Assembly: GCA_947498125.1 (NCBI GenBank)
Contig: CANMJH010000004.1
Location: forward strand, 186,001-250,000
Direction of reading: 5' to 3'
From: an uncultured Nioella sp.
GTDB lineage: Bacteria; Pseudomonadota; Alphaproteobacteria; Rhodobacterales; Rhodobacteraceae
Length of the DNA stretch: 64,000 nucleotides
Part shown: positions 45,658 to 54,879 of the stretch, piece after piece
Position numbering within the stretch: the first letter of the stretch is position 1
Layout of the letters: each line of letters starts with the position of its first letter
Notes under the pieces: generated by a model
Seen by the model: the letters and a program-made list of their open reading frames with translations, nothing else
Told to the model about the DNA's origin: nothing
Databases searched by the model: none
Program-made: the position numbers and the translations under genes

Positions 45658-46104
45658 ATGACGCCTGACGAAAAGAAAAAGATCGCGCAGCAGTTTATTT
45701 CTGCGCTTCCCTTTGCAAAATCGCTTGGAATGCAAGTCGAAGACATCGGTGATGGATCGGCGATTTTATCGATGCCGTGGGCTGAACATTTGGTTGGTGA
45801 TCCGCGCCGAGGAGTTATTCATGGCGGGGCGGTGTCAGCTTTGATGGATACCTGCGGCGGCACTGCCGTGATGAGCCATTCGGACATGCCCGCAGGAACA
45901 GCAACGATTGACCTGCGTATCGATTATATGCGCCCTGCAACAGCGGGGGAGCCAATCCACGCGCGCGCTGAGTGTTATCATATGACGCGCTCAGTCGCGT
46001 TTGTACGCGCGCTTGCGTGGAACCTTGATGAAAGCCGCCCGATAGCAACGGCCAACGGCGCATTCACAGCTGAGCGCCCCTCTAAAAAAGGCGACACGGT
46101 ATGA
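45658..46104 (+). CDS. PaaI-type hotdog thioesterase (1)
   Basis: The ATG at 45658 (MTPDEKKKIAQQ) gives 148 residues; AAAGG lies upstream. The hotdog core with GGAVSALMDTCGGTAVMS and the IDLRIDYMRPA stretch is typical of PaaI-like acyl-CoA thioesterases. It overlaps the next gene by four bases. The substrate is unknown. Confidence 0.88.
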   Translation: MTPDEKKKIAQQFISALPFAKSLGMQVEDIGDGSAILSMPWAEHLVGDPRRGVIHGGAVSALMDTCGGTAVMSHSDMPAGTATIDLRIDYMRPATAGEPIHARAECYHMTRSVAFVRALAWNLDESRPIATANGAFTAERPSKKGDTV

Positions 46105-46634
46105 GTGCGCGAAAAAGACCCGAACCTGTCCAGATTGTAAAAGAACGCCGGGATCGCGCGTTGCAGGCCCTGATTGGCTCAATTCCCTATATTAATTTCA
46201 TGGGTCTTCACTTTGAACGCCGTGGAGATGAGCTGACGGCGATCATGCCTTACGATGACAAGTTGATCGGCAATCCGATGTTGCCGGCACTACATGGGGG
46301 AGCGACGGCGTCGTTTCTTGAGATAACGGCCATTATCGGCCTGAGTTGGCAATTGCTGTGGGAAGAGATCGAAAGCGGGCGGGTGGATGCCTCGCGACTG
46401 ACAGTTGAGACCTTGCCGCACCTTCCAAAACCAATTGATATCACCGTTGATTACCTGCGGACCGGCTTGCCACGTGACGCCTATGCACGGGCGCGGGTCA
46501 ACAGATCAGGCCGCCGTTATGCCAGTGTTCATGTCGAGGCATGGCAAGACAATCATGCGCGCCCCTTTGCCCATGCGACGGGGCATTTCCTGATGTCCGA
46601 TGTGAGGGCGGAAGCCACAAAAAATGACAGCTGA
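46101..46634 (+). CDS. PaaI-type hotdog thioesterase (2)
   Basis: The 177-residue hotdog protein shows LHGGATASFLEITAI and PIDITVDYLRTGLPRDAYA in the usual places. It overlaps the first thioesterase by four bases and the MATE gene by eleven. The tandem arrangement suggests two related, perhaps heteromeric, subunits. Confidence 0.85.
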   Translation: MSARKRPEPVQIVKERRDRALQALIGSIPYINFMGLHFERRGDELTAIMPYDDKLIGNPMLPALHGGATASFLEITAIIGLSWQLLWEEIESGRVDASRLTVETLPHLPKPIDITVDYLRTGLPRDAYARARVNRSGRRYASVHVEAWQDNHARPFAHATGHFLMSDVRAEATKNDS

Positions 46635-47958
46635 TACTAGCAGGGCCGCGCTCGCCATCACCCATCGCCGGGTGCTGAATATCGCCGTTCCCATCATGCT
46701 TTCAAACATCACCGTTCCACTTTTGGGGCTGGTGGATACAGGCGTTGTCGGCCAATTGGGCGAGGCTGCGCCCATCGGCGCGGTCGCGATTGGAGCCGTA
46801 ATTCTGACAACGGTGTACTGGGCGTTTGGGTTTTTGCGAATGGGAACGACTGGCCTGACGGCGCAGGCCGTGGGGGCAGGGGATCGGGCGGAAACTGTGG
46901 CGCTGTTGACCCGCGTTGTCATGATTGGGTTGATCGCAGGTACGCTATTAATTTCATTGCAGGTTTTTATTTTCGCGGGGGCTTTCCGGATCTCTCCCGC
47001 GACGGAAGCCGTTGAGGGGCTAGCGCGGGAATACGTGCAGATCCGCATCTGGTCAGCACCTGCGGCGATTGCGATTTACGGGATAAATGGCTGGCTCATC
47101 GCGCGCGAACAAACACAATCTGTGCTGGCACTGCAAATCTGGATCAACGGGCTGAACATCGCGCTCGATTTGCTTTTCGTTCTCCAACTTGGCTGGGGCG
47201 TTGAGGGCGTCGCCTGGGCCACCTTTATCGCAGAATGGACGGGGCTTGGATTTGGTCTTTGGCTTTGCCGCTCGGCCTTTCGGGATCCTAACTGGCGCAG
47301 CTTGGAACGCATTTTTCATGCGGCAACGCTCTGGCGGATGGCGGCGGTCAATTCTGATATCATGGTGCGGTCGGTTTTGCTGACGGCAGGGTTCACCTTG
47401 TTTGTGATGCTCAGCCCTAGATTTGGTGAGGCGTCGCTGGCGGCAAATCACATCCTGTTGCAATTTCTTGAGCTGACAGCCTTTGGCCTGGATGGGTTTG
47501 CTCTCGCGGCCGAGACGCTTGTGGGCCAAGCCATGGGGCGGCGAAACCTCGCGGATTTCAGGCGAGGGGCCGTGATGACCAGCATCTGGGGGGCCGGTCT
47601 GTGCCTTTGTTTGATGCTTGTTTTTGCGATCTTTGGCGGGGCAATTGTCGACGTTATGACAACGGCCGAAGATGTGCGCGATGTTGCGCGCGAGTTTTTG
47701 CCATGGATGGTGTTGGCGCCTTTGATCGGCGGGCCCTCTTGGATGTTGGACGGCATTTTTATTGGCGCAACCAGAACCCGCGACATGCGCAACATGATGG
47801 TATTGTCGGTTTTGGGGTATCTGGCTGCGCTGGCAGTTTTCATGCCGCTTTGGGGCAACCACGGGCTTTGGGCCGCAATGATGGTGTTCTTTGGCTTGCG
47901 GGGCATCACCTTGGGGTTCAGATACCCAGCCCTCGAACGCACGGTTGGCGAAGGCTGA
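46624..47958 (+). CDS. MATE family efflux transporter
   Basis: The 444-residue product has about twelve membrane helices and MATE features (NIAVPIMLSNITVPLLGLVD, FLRMGTTGLTAQAVGAGD, GFALAAETLVGQAMG). Proton or sodium-driven drug or metabolite export is the family role. It is translationally coupled to the hotdog genes. The substrate is unknown. Confidence 0.92.
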   Translation: MTADTSRAALAITHRRVLNIAVPIMLSNITVPLLGLVDTGVVGQLGEAAPIGAVAIGAVILTTVYWAFGFLRMGTTGLTAQAVGAGDRAETVALLTRVVMIGLIAGTLLISLQVFIFAGAFRISPATEAVEGLAREYVQIRIWSAPAAIAIYGINGWLIAREQTQSVLALQIWINGLNIALDLLFVLQLGWGVEGVAWATFIAEWTGLGFGLWLCRSAFRDPNWRSLERIFHAATLWRMAAVNSDIMVRSVLLTAGFTLFVMLSPRFGEASLAANHILLQFLELTAFGLDGFALAAETLVGQAMGRRNLADFRRGAVMTSIWGAGLCLCLMLVFAIFGGAIVDVMTTAEDVRDVAREFLPWMVLAPLIGGPSWMLDGIFIGATRTRDMRNMMVLSVLGYLAALAVFMPLWGNHGLWAAMMVFFGLRGITLGFRYPALERTVGEG

Positions 47959-48008
47959 GAGTCGTCCAGGGAATTTGGACTACGTGCCTAAGCGTTGCCG
48001 CTGCCGCG

Positions 48009-49061
48009 CTACAGCCAGTCTGATTTGCCTGTCCCAACAGCATTCGCCACCGAAGCGAATCCGTCATTGGCCAGGCGCTGGTCCAGATCATCGATGATCT
48101 GGCCTGCAAGGCTCAACCCGCCATAAACCAAACTGGTGTATAGCTGCACGGCTGAGGCTCCGGCGCGAATTTTTGCGTAGGCCTCTGCGCCGGTGGACAC
48201 GCCACCAACACCAATAATCGGAAGACTGGTGCCGCAGCGGTCGGCCACTTGCGCCAGAACCCGCGTGCTCATCTCAAAGAGCGGGGCGCCTGACAATCCG
48301 CCCATTTCGTTCTTATGCATGCTTTGCAGGCCGGCGCGTTCCTTGGTCGTGTTTGTTGCTATGATGCCTGAGATGCCAGAGTTGAGCGCGACGTCGCAAA
48401 TATCGTCAATTTCATGCAAGGTGAGATCGGGGGCGATTTTCAGGAAAACGGGAATAGGCGATGGCAGCGCCTCGCGCGCCTCCATCACACCGGCCAGAAG
48501 TGCCGACAGGGCGGCCTTCCCCTGCAAATCGCGGAGGTTCTCGGTATTTGGGGATGAGACATTGACGGTCGCGAATTCGACATGCGGGCCGCAATGGGTC
48601 AGGACACGGGCAAAGTCATCCGCGCGGTCGTCACTATCTTTGTTTGCGCCAAGGTTGAGGCCAACAACAGCGTTATGGCTGCGGGCCGCCAGCCGGGCGC
48701 CAATCGCCTCCATCCCATCATTGTTAAACCCAAAACGGTTAATCGCAGCGCGATCCTCTGTCAGACGAAAGAGCCTTGGCTTTGCATTGCCCGCCTGCGG
48801 GCGGGGTGTGGCTGCGCCCACTTCGATAAACCCAAAACCAGCGCGCGCCAGCGGGGCCAATGCTTTTGCGTTCTTGTCAAATCCAGCAGCAAGCCCAACT
48901 GGGTTTGGCAAATCGAGGCCAGCAATCCGTGTCCTTAGGCGCGGCGTTGATTTCACACCGGGCAAAGGCGCAAGGCCTGAGTGCAGCGCCTTTAGGGCCA
49001 GCCCATGTGCGACTTCAGCGTCCATCCGGCGCATCAGCGCCATACCGAGTTTTTCGATCAT
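48009..49061 (-). CDS. pyrD: Dihydroorotate dehydrogenase (quinone), class 2
   Basis: The 350-residue protein has a membrane-associating N-terminal helical part, [20 protein letters not shown], the FMN-site residues in [11 protein letters not shown], and the catalytic Ser region [16 protein letters not shown]. It oxidises dihydroorotate to orotate with quinone in pyrimidine synthesis. Its start overlaps the DUF952 gene stop. Confidence 0.96.
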   Translation of the reverse strand: MIEKLGMALMRRMDAEVAHGLALKALHSGLAPLPGVKSTPRLRTRIAGLDLPNPVGLAAGFDKNAKALAPLARAGFGFIEVGAATPRPQAGNAKPRLFRLTEDRAAINRFGFNNDGMEAIGARLAARSHNAVVGLNLGANKDSDDRADDFARVLTHCGPHVEFATVNVSSPNTENLRDLQGKAALSALLAGVMEAREALPSPIPVFLKIAPDLTLHEIDDICDVALNSGISGIIATNTTKERAGLQSMHKNEMGGLSGAPLFEMSTRVLAQVADRCGTSLPIIGVGGVSTGAEAYAKIRAGASAVQLYTSLVYGGLSLAGQIIDDLDQRLANDGFASVANAVGTGKSDWL

Positions 49062-49402
49062 TCGGGTGTGTCCATTGCGGGAAATTCATGTACGCCATCG
49101 ACAATTGGCAAAGGCTGCGCCCAAAGCACGTCGGCCAAACGCAGCGGTCCATAAAGATGGGGGAACAGCTGGCCGCCGCGCGATGGTTCCCACTTTAGAT
49201 TTGGCCCAAGCGCGTCTGCATCCAGTCCCAGCAAGATCAAGCCATCGACCCCTGCAAAATGCTTGGCAGCGGTTTCAGCAGCCTGCCCAGGTGTCGAGAA
49301 ATGGATATAGCCATCCGAAACATCAATTGGCGCCCCAGAGGTTTCCGTCTTGGCCCGCAATTCGGCCCACTCATCGGCCCGTAGAATTTTGAAGATCAGC
49401 AT
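49058..49402 (-). CDS. DUF952 family protein
   Basis: The ATG at 49402 ([12 protein letters not shown]) gives 114 residues with the DUF952 pattern: [39 protein letters not shown]. The function is unknown. It is placed directly before pyrD and overlaps its start by four bases, an order also common in related genomes. Confidence 0.88.
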   Translation of the reverse strand: MLIFKILRADEWAELRAKTETSGAPIDVSDGYIHFSTPGQAAETAAKHFAGVDGLILLGLDADALGPNLKWEPSRGGQLFPHLYGPLRLADVLWAQPLPIVDGVHEFPAMDTPE

Positions 49403-49526
49403 GGGGTCTGCAATTGCCGCCAAAGCGACCAAAGGTCAAGTGTCACATCAGGGTCATCGAAAGACTTTACTTGCTCGCCCGACAGCGCCAAGCTGGTGCA
49501 ATAACAAATCCACAGGGAGTAATTTT

Positions 49527-51131
49527 ATGTCTGCTCGTCTCCTATGCACGACGGCGCTTTTTGCCGCATTGGGGTCTGTCGCTGCCGCCGACACGACCCT
49601 TCACATCCTCCATATCAATGACCTGCACAGCCGCATTCAGCCAATCAACCGGTTTGACAGCACCTGTAACGCCGAAGATGACGCCGCCGGCGAATGCTTT
49701 GGCGGCGTGGCTCGGGTCGCTACTGCCATCAACGACTTACGCGATGAACTGAACGCCGCTGGCGAGAATGTCATTGTTCTGGATGCTGGTGACCAGTTCC
49801 AAGGCTCGTTGATGTACACCACCTTCAAAGGGGATGTCGAAGCTGAGTTTATGGAAGCCATTGGTTTTGATGTCATGGCCGTGGGCAACCACGAATTTGA
49901 CGATGGTCCCGGCAACTTTGCCCGGTTCCTTGAAACTGTTAGCTTTCCGGTTATCTCTGGCAACCTTGACCTCAGCCAATCAGATGAACTGAATGGCATG
50001 GTTGAAAGCTATGTCGTTCTTGATGTGAACGGCACTCAGGTTGGTGTTGTCTCGGCTCTGGCAACAGATACGGCCGAAACCTCTAGCCCCGGTCCAAATG
50101 TCATTTTCCAGGATGAGATCGACGCCATCCAATCCGATGTCGACGAACTGACAGAAGCGGGCGTTAACATCATCATCGCGCTGACCCATGTTGGCTTGAA
50201 CCACGACATCGAAATCGCAGAAGCGGTGACCGGGCTTGACCTGATCGTTGGTGGCCACAGCCATACTTACCTGTCTGCATCCGACGAGGATCGTCACGGG
50301 GCCTATCCAACATGGATCACCAACCCTGACGAACAGTTGGTGCCGATCGTTCAGGCCTATGCCTATTCGAAATACCTGGGTCACCTTGAGGCGACTTTTG
50401 ATGATGACGGCAACCTGCTCTATGCAGCGGGCGACACGATGGTTCTAGACGCCTCGGTTACGCCTGATCCTGAAATTGCTGCGCGTGTGGCTGAGCTTGC
50501 CGCGCCAATCGAAGAGGCCATGGCCGAGGTTGTTGCCGAATCCACCGCTGTGATCGACGGATCGCGTGACACTTGCCGTGCAGGCGAATGTGCCATGGGC
50601 GTTCTTGTTGCAACGGCGATGCTTGAGCGTGTGGCGGATCAAGGCATCGATATTGCCATCCAAAACGGTGGCGGCTTGCGCGCCTCGATTGATGATGGCC
50701 CCATCACGATGGGCGAGGTCTTCACCGTTCTACCATTCCAAAACACGCTGGCCACTTTCCAGCTGACGGGCGCAGACGTGATCGCCGCGCTTGAGAATGG
50801 CGTCAGCCGCGTGGAAGACGGCGCAGGCCGGTTCCCGCAAGTGGCAGGCATGCGGTATTCCTGGGATGCTTCGGCCGAGCCTGGCAGCCGCATTGTGTCG
50901 GTTGAGATTGAAACCGCAGATGGTTTTGTTCCGATTGATCCTGAAGCGGTCTACGGCGTCGTGTCGAACAACTACATGCGTGGCGGTGGAGACGGATACT
51001 CGATGTTCGCGGTCAATGGCATGAACGCCTATGATTTCGGTCCGGGCCTTGAGCAAGTGGTTGCAGACTATTTGACCGAAAATTCGCCTTATACGCCGGC
51101 TCTTGAAGACCGTGTGATGCAGGTCGAATAA
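49527..51131 (+). CDS. Exported 5'-nucleotidase/2',3'-cyclic phosphodiesterase family protein
   Basis: The ATG at 49527 (MSARLLCTTALFA) follows CAGGGAG and gives 534 residues with a signal peptide. Metallophosphatase motifs are LHINDLHSR, DAGDQFQGS, GNHEFDDG and THVGLNHD. The C-terminal nucleotidase domain has QNGGGLRASI. Located in the periplasm, it would release phosphate and nucleosides from nucleotides. The nearby nucleoside operon is not adjacent, so linkage is only functional. It ends at a strong terminator. Confidence 0.94.
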   Translation: MSARLLCTTALFAALGSVAAADTTLHILHINDLHSRIQPINRFDSTCNAEDDAAGECFGGVARVATAINDLRDELNAAGENVIVLDAGDQFQGSLMYTTFKGDVEAEFMEAIGFDVMAVGNHEFDDGPGNFARFLETVSFPVISGNLDLSQSDELNGMVESYVVLDVNGTQVGVVSALATDTAETSSPGPNVIFQDEIDAIQSDVDELTEAGVNIIIALTHVGLNHDIEIAEAVTGLDLIVGGHSHTYLSASDEDRHGAYPTWITNPDEQLVPIVQAYAYSKYLGHLEATFDDDGNLLYAAGDTMVLDASVTPDPEIAARVAELAAPIEEAMAEVVAESTAVIDGSRDTCRAGECAMGVLVATAMLERVADQGIDIAIQNGGGLRASIDDGPITMGEVFTVLPFQNTLATFQLTGADVIAALENGVSRVEDGAGRFPQVAGMRYSWDASAEPGSRIVSVEIETADGFVPIDPEAVYGVVSNNYMRGGGDGYSMFAVNGMNAYDFGPGLEQVVADYLTENSPYTPALEDRVMQVE

Positions 51132-51157
51132 TCTAACTGCCAAATATACCTTTTTTG

Positions 51158-51190
51158 ATGGCCGGTGCATTTGCACCGGCCATTTTCTTT
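51158..51190 (+). terminator. Rho-independent terminator of the 5'-nucleotidase gene
   Basis: The perfect stem ATGGCCGGTGC/GCACCGGCCAT encloses a four-base loop (51169-51172) and is followed by TTTTCTTTT. It lies 27 bases after the stop codon. Confidence 0.93.
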
Positions 51191-51307
51191 TGTGCACAGG
51201 ATTTATGCTGCATTGCAGAAAACGCATAACGGCTTTTAATTCTTGGCATTTGAAGTTTTGGGTAGCGCTAACATATTAGAGACATACGACAACCCAAGGT
51301 GAACAAT

Positions 51308-51472
51308 ATGTCCCTGACTACAAATAAACTGATCAAAGGTCTTCGCCAACGTGCCGTCTATTATCAGACGCTGGAGGCCCTGAATGCCACCTCGCTGCGC
51401 ACCCGCAACGATCTGGATATCTTCGAAGATGACTTCGAAGCCATCGCTCGCTCGGTCGCATACCGCGGCTAA
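51308..51472 (+). CDS. Small protein, 54 residues, tandem paralogue 1
   Basis: ATG at 51308 to TAA at 51472 encodes 54 residues beginning MSLTTNKLIKGLRQRAVYYQ. The downstream frame at 51542 encodes a protein of exactly the same length that aligns without gaps, with 19 identical positions, including R13, Y18, T21, L25, TR at 32-33, DF at 42-43, AR at 47-48 and Y52. Conservation of length and position is strong support that both are coded. The pattern weakly recalls DUF1127 small proteins. Function is unknown. Confidence 0.8.
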   Translation: MSLTTNKLIKGLRQRAVYYQTLEALNATSLRTRNDLDIFEDDFEAIARSVAYRG

Positions 51473-51541
51473 AGCGAACTGACAGATTTGGCGCAAACCG
51501 GCGCTGGATTTGCCGCTCTCAAGAGACGAAAGGAAACCGCA

Positions 51542-51706
51542 ATGTCTCTTTCTCCAACGACCCTTCTGTCCGAAGTCCGCAAATATTCTGATTATCGCCG
51601 CACCGTGCGCGAACTCAGCAAAACTGCGATGTCCACACGCTTTGATTTCGACCTTAACGAAGGCGATTTCGACAAAATGGCCCGCAACGCCGTCTACGGC
51701 GCGTAA
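51542..51706 (+). CDS. Small protein, 54 residues, tandem paralogue 2
   Basis: The 54-residue product begins MSLSPTTLLSEVRKYSDYRR and ends with RNAVYGA. AAGGAAA lies ahead of the ATG at 51542; a longer upstream frame is not needed. It has a short basic helix (about 8-28) and an acidic C-terminal helix. It is the tandem copy of the protein at 51308, spaced 69 bases, so the two are likely co-transcribed. Confidence 0.85.
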   Translation: MSLSPTTLLSEVRKYSDYRRTVRELSKTAMSTRFDFDLNEGDFDKMARNAVYGA

Positions 51707-51748
51707 CCGGACTTTCCCCGCACGGGGCCACGCGCTAGGCTGGCCCGC

Positions 51749-52402
51749 ATGTGTGGACGCATGACAAATACTACTCCGGCAGAAGCTATGGCCCGGCTTT
51801 TCGATGCAAGCCCCGCCAATGACCTGCCGGATACCCCAAACTTCAATATCTGCCCAACCCATTCGGTCGCTGTAGTGACGTCGGACGGGGGCGGGCGACG
51901 CTTTCGGCCCATGCGATGGGGGTTCGTACCGAAATGGTACAAATCCCCGACGGATGGGCCTTTGCTTATCAATGCCCGCGCAGAAACCATTGCAGACAAG
52001 CCCGCTTTTCGCGACGCCTGCCGCGCCCGGCGCTGTTTGGTGCTGGCCAGCGGGTTTTACGAATGGACCAAAGACGCGGATGGAAATCGTCTGCCGTGGT
52101 ACATATCGCCCAAAGACGGCGGTCCCCTGATCATGGCCGGGATCTGGCAGGATTGGGGGCCAGAAAACATGCCGACTTTTGCCATTGTCACGACAGGCGC
52201 TGGACCGGGTTTGGATCATATCCATCACCGCGAACCAGTCAGCCTTGCCAAGGATGATGCCGCAAAATGGCTAGGCGAAGCGGGCAAAGGCGCAGCTCTG
52301 CTTATGCAGGCCGCTCCCCAAGGCCGGTTTGACGCGTTTCGCGTTGATCGCGCTGTAAATTCAAACCGTGCGAGCGGTCCGGATCTGATTGAGCCAATAT
52401 GA
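51749..52402 (+). CDS. SOS response-associated peptidase-like protein, SRAP family (YedK/HMCES)
   Basis: The 217-residue protein begins MCGRM with the catalytic Cys at 2. Other catalytic residues fall at the same numbers as in YedK: N75 (INARAE), E105 (GFYEW) and H160 (HHREP). SRAP proteins form a covalent crosslink to abasic sites in single-stranded DNA. Match of the whole set makes activity very likely. Confidence 0.95.
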   Translation: MCGRMTNTTPAEAMARLFDASPANDLPDTPNFNICPTHSVAVVTSDGGGRRFRPMRWGFVPKWYKSPTDGPLLINARAETIADKPAFRDACRARRCLVLASGFYEWTKDADGNRLPWYISPKDGGPLIMAGIWQDWGPENMPTFAIVTTGAGPGLDHIHHREPVSLAKDDAAKWLGEAGKGAALLMQAAPQGRFDAFRVDRAVNSNRASGPDLIEPI

Positions 52403-52466
52403 TTTCCTTTGTTGCGCTAATGGATTACCGCTAAAGGGATTATCCCTGTCTCCAAGGTTGGTTTTC

Positions 52467-53336
52467 ATGTCGCGCCCGATCGCCACTGCAATTGGATTTG
52501 TCGCCGTCCTGCTTTGGGCGACGCTCGCGCTATTCACGTCGGCAAGCGGCACGGTCCCGCCTTTGCAACTGATGGCAATGAGCTTTTTGATCGGCGGGAT
52601 ATCCGGCGCGCTGACATGGGTGTTTCGAAGATCTGGGCCGAACGCGTTGCGCCAACCGCTGAAGGTCTGGGCGCTTGGGGTAGGGGGGCTGTTTGGCTAT
52701 CATATCCTCTATTTTTCGGCCCTTCGCAGTGCCCCTGTGGTTGAGGCGAGCCTCATCGCCTACCTCTGGCCGCTTTTCATTGTGCTTTTGTCGACATTGG
52801 CCCCGACAGAACGCCTGCGCCTGCATCATATCATTGGCGCAGGGCTGGGTTTTGCCGGGGCGGTGCTGATTGTGACGGGCGGAGAGGGAGCCAGCTTTAA
52901 CCCCGCCCATCTGCCGGGCTATGCGCTTGCCTTTGCGGCGGCCCTTGTCTGGTCGGGCTATTCTGTCTTGTCGCGGCATTTTTCAGAGGTGCCTACGGAT
53001 GCGGTTACGGGGTTTTGCCTTGTCACCGGCGGCTTGGCCACTGTGGCGCATGTGGCATTCGAACAAACAATCTGGCCCGCAGATTTAAGTCAGTGGCTTG
53101 CCGTCATCGGCTTGGGCGTTGGGCCTGTTGGCCTTGCCTTTTTTGCGTGGGATTTCGGTGTGAAACGGGGCGATATCCAAGTGCTCGGCGCCGCAAGCTA
53201 TGCCGCACCGTTGCTATCAACCTTGCTGCTTATCGCGATGGGTGGAGCCGTCTTTACAGCAACAATCGGGATTGCATGCGCACTCATCACCTTTGGTGCG
53301 GTCATCGCTGCAAAAGAAATGATTTTTAAGGCTTAA
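52467..53336 (+). CDS. EamA/DMT family transporter
   Basis: The ATG at 52467 (MSRPIATAIGFVAV) gives 289 residues with ten membrane helices in two EamA repeats. AAGG lies upstream; longer frames are rejected. It resembles amino-acid or metabolite exporters (YdcZ/RhaT-like). The substrate is unknown. It is the last clearly core gene before the accessory right part. Confidence 0.9.
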   Translation: MSRPIATAIGFVAVLLWATLALFTSASGTVPPLQLMAMSFLIGGISGALTWVFRRSGPNALRQPLKVWALGVGGLFGYHILYFSALRSAPVVEASLIAYLWPLFIVLLSTLAPTERLRLHHIIGAGLGFAGAVLIVTGGEGASFNPAHLPGYALAFAAALVWSGYSVLSRHFSEVPTDAVTGFCLVTGGLATVAHVAFEQTIWPADLSQWLAVIGLGVGPVGLAFFAWDFGVKRGDIQVLGAASYAAPLLSTLLLIAMGGAVFTATIGIACALITFGAVIAAKEMIFKA

Positions 53337-53487
53337 AGTCGTCTTCGCGGCGCGCTCGATCCTTCATCGTAGTTTGAATGAAATATCACCAGATCTGAAC
53401 GATTTTGCGTCCTAAAATATAGTTTGATTGCTGGTTAATGTTGTTCTCAATTGCGTTCAAAGGTGAGTATTGCAATCAAAAGAAGAA

Positions 53488-53512
53488 GGCCGCCAGTTAA
53501 GGCGGCCCTTTA
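53488..53512. terminator. Hairpin GGCCGCC/GGCGGCC with T-run
   Basis: A seven-base stem with a six-base loop is followed by CTTT. It lies about 150 bases past the EamA stop and could be a terminator. The reverse strand also shows an A-rich flank. Confidence 0.55.
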
Positions 53513-53699
53513 GCCAGTATTCAGGGAGGATTGTTTGGACGAGACTGCTCGATCTGTTGTCGTTTTTCTCGTCACATTCAGATGTAGCTCTTAAAATGGG
53601 CAAAAATGGGGCGATTGTTTCTTTTTTGGTAATCGGTGTGGTTCGGCAGGTTGATTGAGCGTATTTCTAAGACAATCGGCCGGCTCTGGAGATTGATTG

Positions 53700-53950
53700 A
53701 CGTCAGCGCCAATGGGGCAGTTTTGAGTGATTAGATAAGACAGGGTTTCTTGCACATCTTAACCACCGAGGAATGGAGATGAGGCAGAAACCTGGAACCA
53801 ACCGGAGCCATGGCGAGACGGTTGTCAAAGACATCCGCCGGGCAACGCGCAAACAGTATTCGGCGGAAGAAAAGATCAGGATCGTCCTGGACGGTCTCAA
53901 GGGTGAGGAAAGCTCTGTGGAGCTGTGTCGCCGCGAGGGCGGCAAAGAGC
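53700..53950 (+). mobile_element. IS3-type element remnant (transposase OrfA fragment)
   Basis: The frame 53773-53950 encodes TRKQYSAEEKIRIVLDGLKG then EESSVELCRREGG, the N-terminal helix-turn-helix of an IS3-family OrfA. In intact copies this continues into IAxSLYYxWSKEFLEAGK; here it breaks off after CRREGG and runs into unrelated sequence, so only the 5' part of the element remains. The upstream segment 53700-53772 is probably the element's left end. No right end or OrfB was found. Confidence 0.75.
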
Positions 53951-54088
53951 CCAAATTGTCAGTTGCTGTTACTTGATGAATGAATGAATGGCTGCTGCTG
54001 TACATCCGAAGATTGCACTTAGTTAAGTGTGTCACAAAGGGAGAGTCGGCGTGGAATAGATTGGAAAGTCCAAGCGTATTGAATTTAG

Positions 54089-54706
54089 CTAGGAACGCTT
54101 TCTATATGCCGCAGCTTTGGCGCGATTGCCGCAGACTTCCATGCTGCACCACCGCCGTTTGTGGTTCTTGCTGACGTCGAGAAAAAATAATGTGCAACCG
54201 GATCCCTCGCACCGTCGCACGTGTCGGAGATCCGCCTTTGCAATGAACTCGGCGCAAGCTTTGGCGATACGTGGTAATAGATCATCGGCGCTTTGAATGT
54301 CGTGGATGACCTTCAGCTCAATCCCTCTGCCATTGAACTCGCTCGGAACAAGACGCGGCGATTGTTTGCCCCGACGCATCAAACGGTTGAGCTTCGCTAT
54401 CATTTGGTGATCGGCAGGAACCTCGGCGTCTTCAACGACGGAACTGACAAAACTACGAAAGTCTTCCCGAAACGCCCGAATGTCTTCAGCGGCTAGGTTA
54501 AGCGCTGCGCGGTGTTTGGGTTGCTTCAGAGCAGACTTTTCTACGTCAGTTAAGAGGCCCGCTTCGACAAGCCAATCCAGAGTTTCGGCACCCGACGCGA
54601 GCCATTCAAACTCGGTTGATCTTGGTGCGGCTTTGGAATTGATAAAATCCAGAGCTGTGTTGTCACCAATAAAGAAGGCTGCAGGCCGAGCATCGGTCAT
54701 CGCCAT
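54089..54706 (-). CDS. CGNR zinc-finger transcription regulator (ABATE family)
   Basis: The ATG at 54706 (MAMTDARPAAFF) follows AGGAG and gives 205 residues; a longer frame overlaps the divergent gene's promoter and is rejected. The C-terminus has CEGSGC, FLDVSKNHKRRWCS and CGNRAKAAAYRKR, the CGNR zinc-finger signature, and an N-terminal ABATE-like ligand domain. It faces the alpha/beta hydrolase gene and probably regulates it. Confidence 0.92.
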   Translation of the reverse strand: MAMTDARPAAFFIGDNTALDFINSKAAPRSTEFEWLASGAETLDWLVEAGLLTDVEKSALKQPKHRAALNLAAEDIRAFREDFRSFVSSVVEDAEVPADHQMIAKLNRLMRRGKQSPRLVPSEFNGRGIELKVIHDIQSADDLLPRIAKACAEFIAKADLRHVRRCEGSGCTLFFLDVSKNHKRRWCSMEVCGNRAKAAAYRKRS

Positions 54707-54832
54707 TGAAGCTCCTATCAATTTCTTGAACGGCCACGAAACATAACCGCCTAAATTGAATTTAGAAAGAAAAAAATCTCCTCCGGGATACAAAAAAACG
54801 TGACTTGCCAAAGGTTCGCCATTGCAGTCAAA

Positions 54833-54865
54833 AGTAACCATCAAAAATTGATAACGAAGGTTACT
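54833..54865. promoter_or_regulatory. Nested inverted repeats before the alpha/beta hydrolase gene
   Basis: AGTAACC (54833-54839) pairs with GGTTACT (54859-54865), and inside it ATCAA-AAA-TTGAT (54840-54852) is a second inverted repeat. It lies 15 bases upstream of the ATG at 54880, in the spacer facing the CGNR regulator, and is a likely operator or a small RNA hairpin. Confidence 0.6.
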
Positions 54866-54879
54866 GAGGATATACCCAA

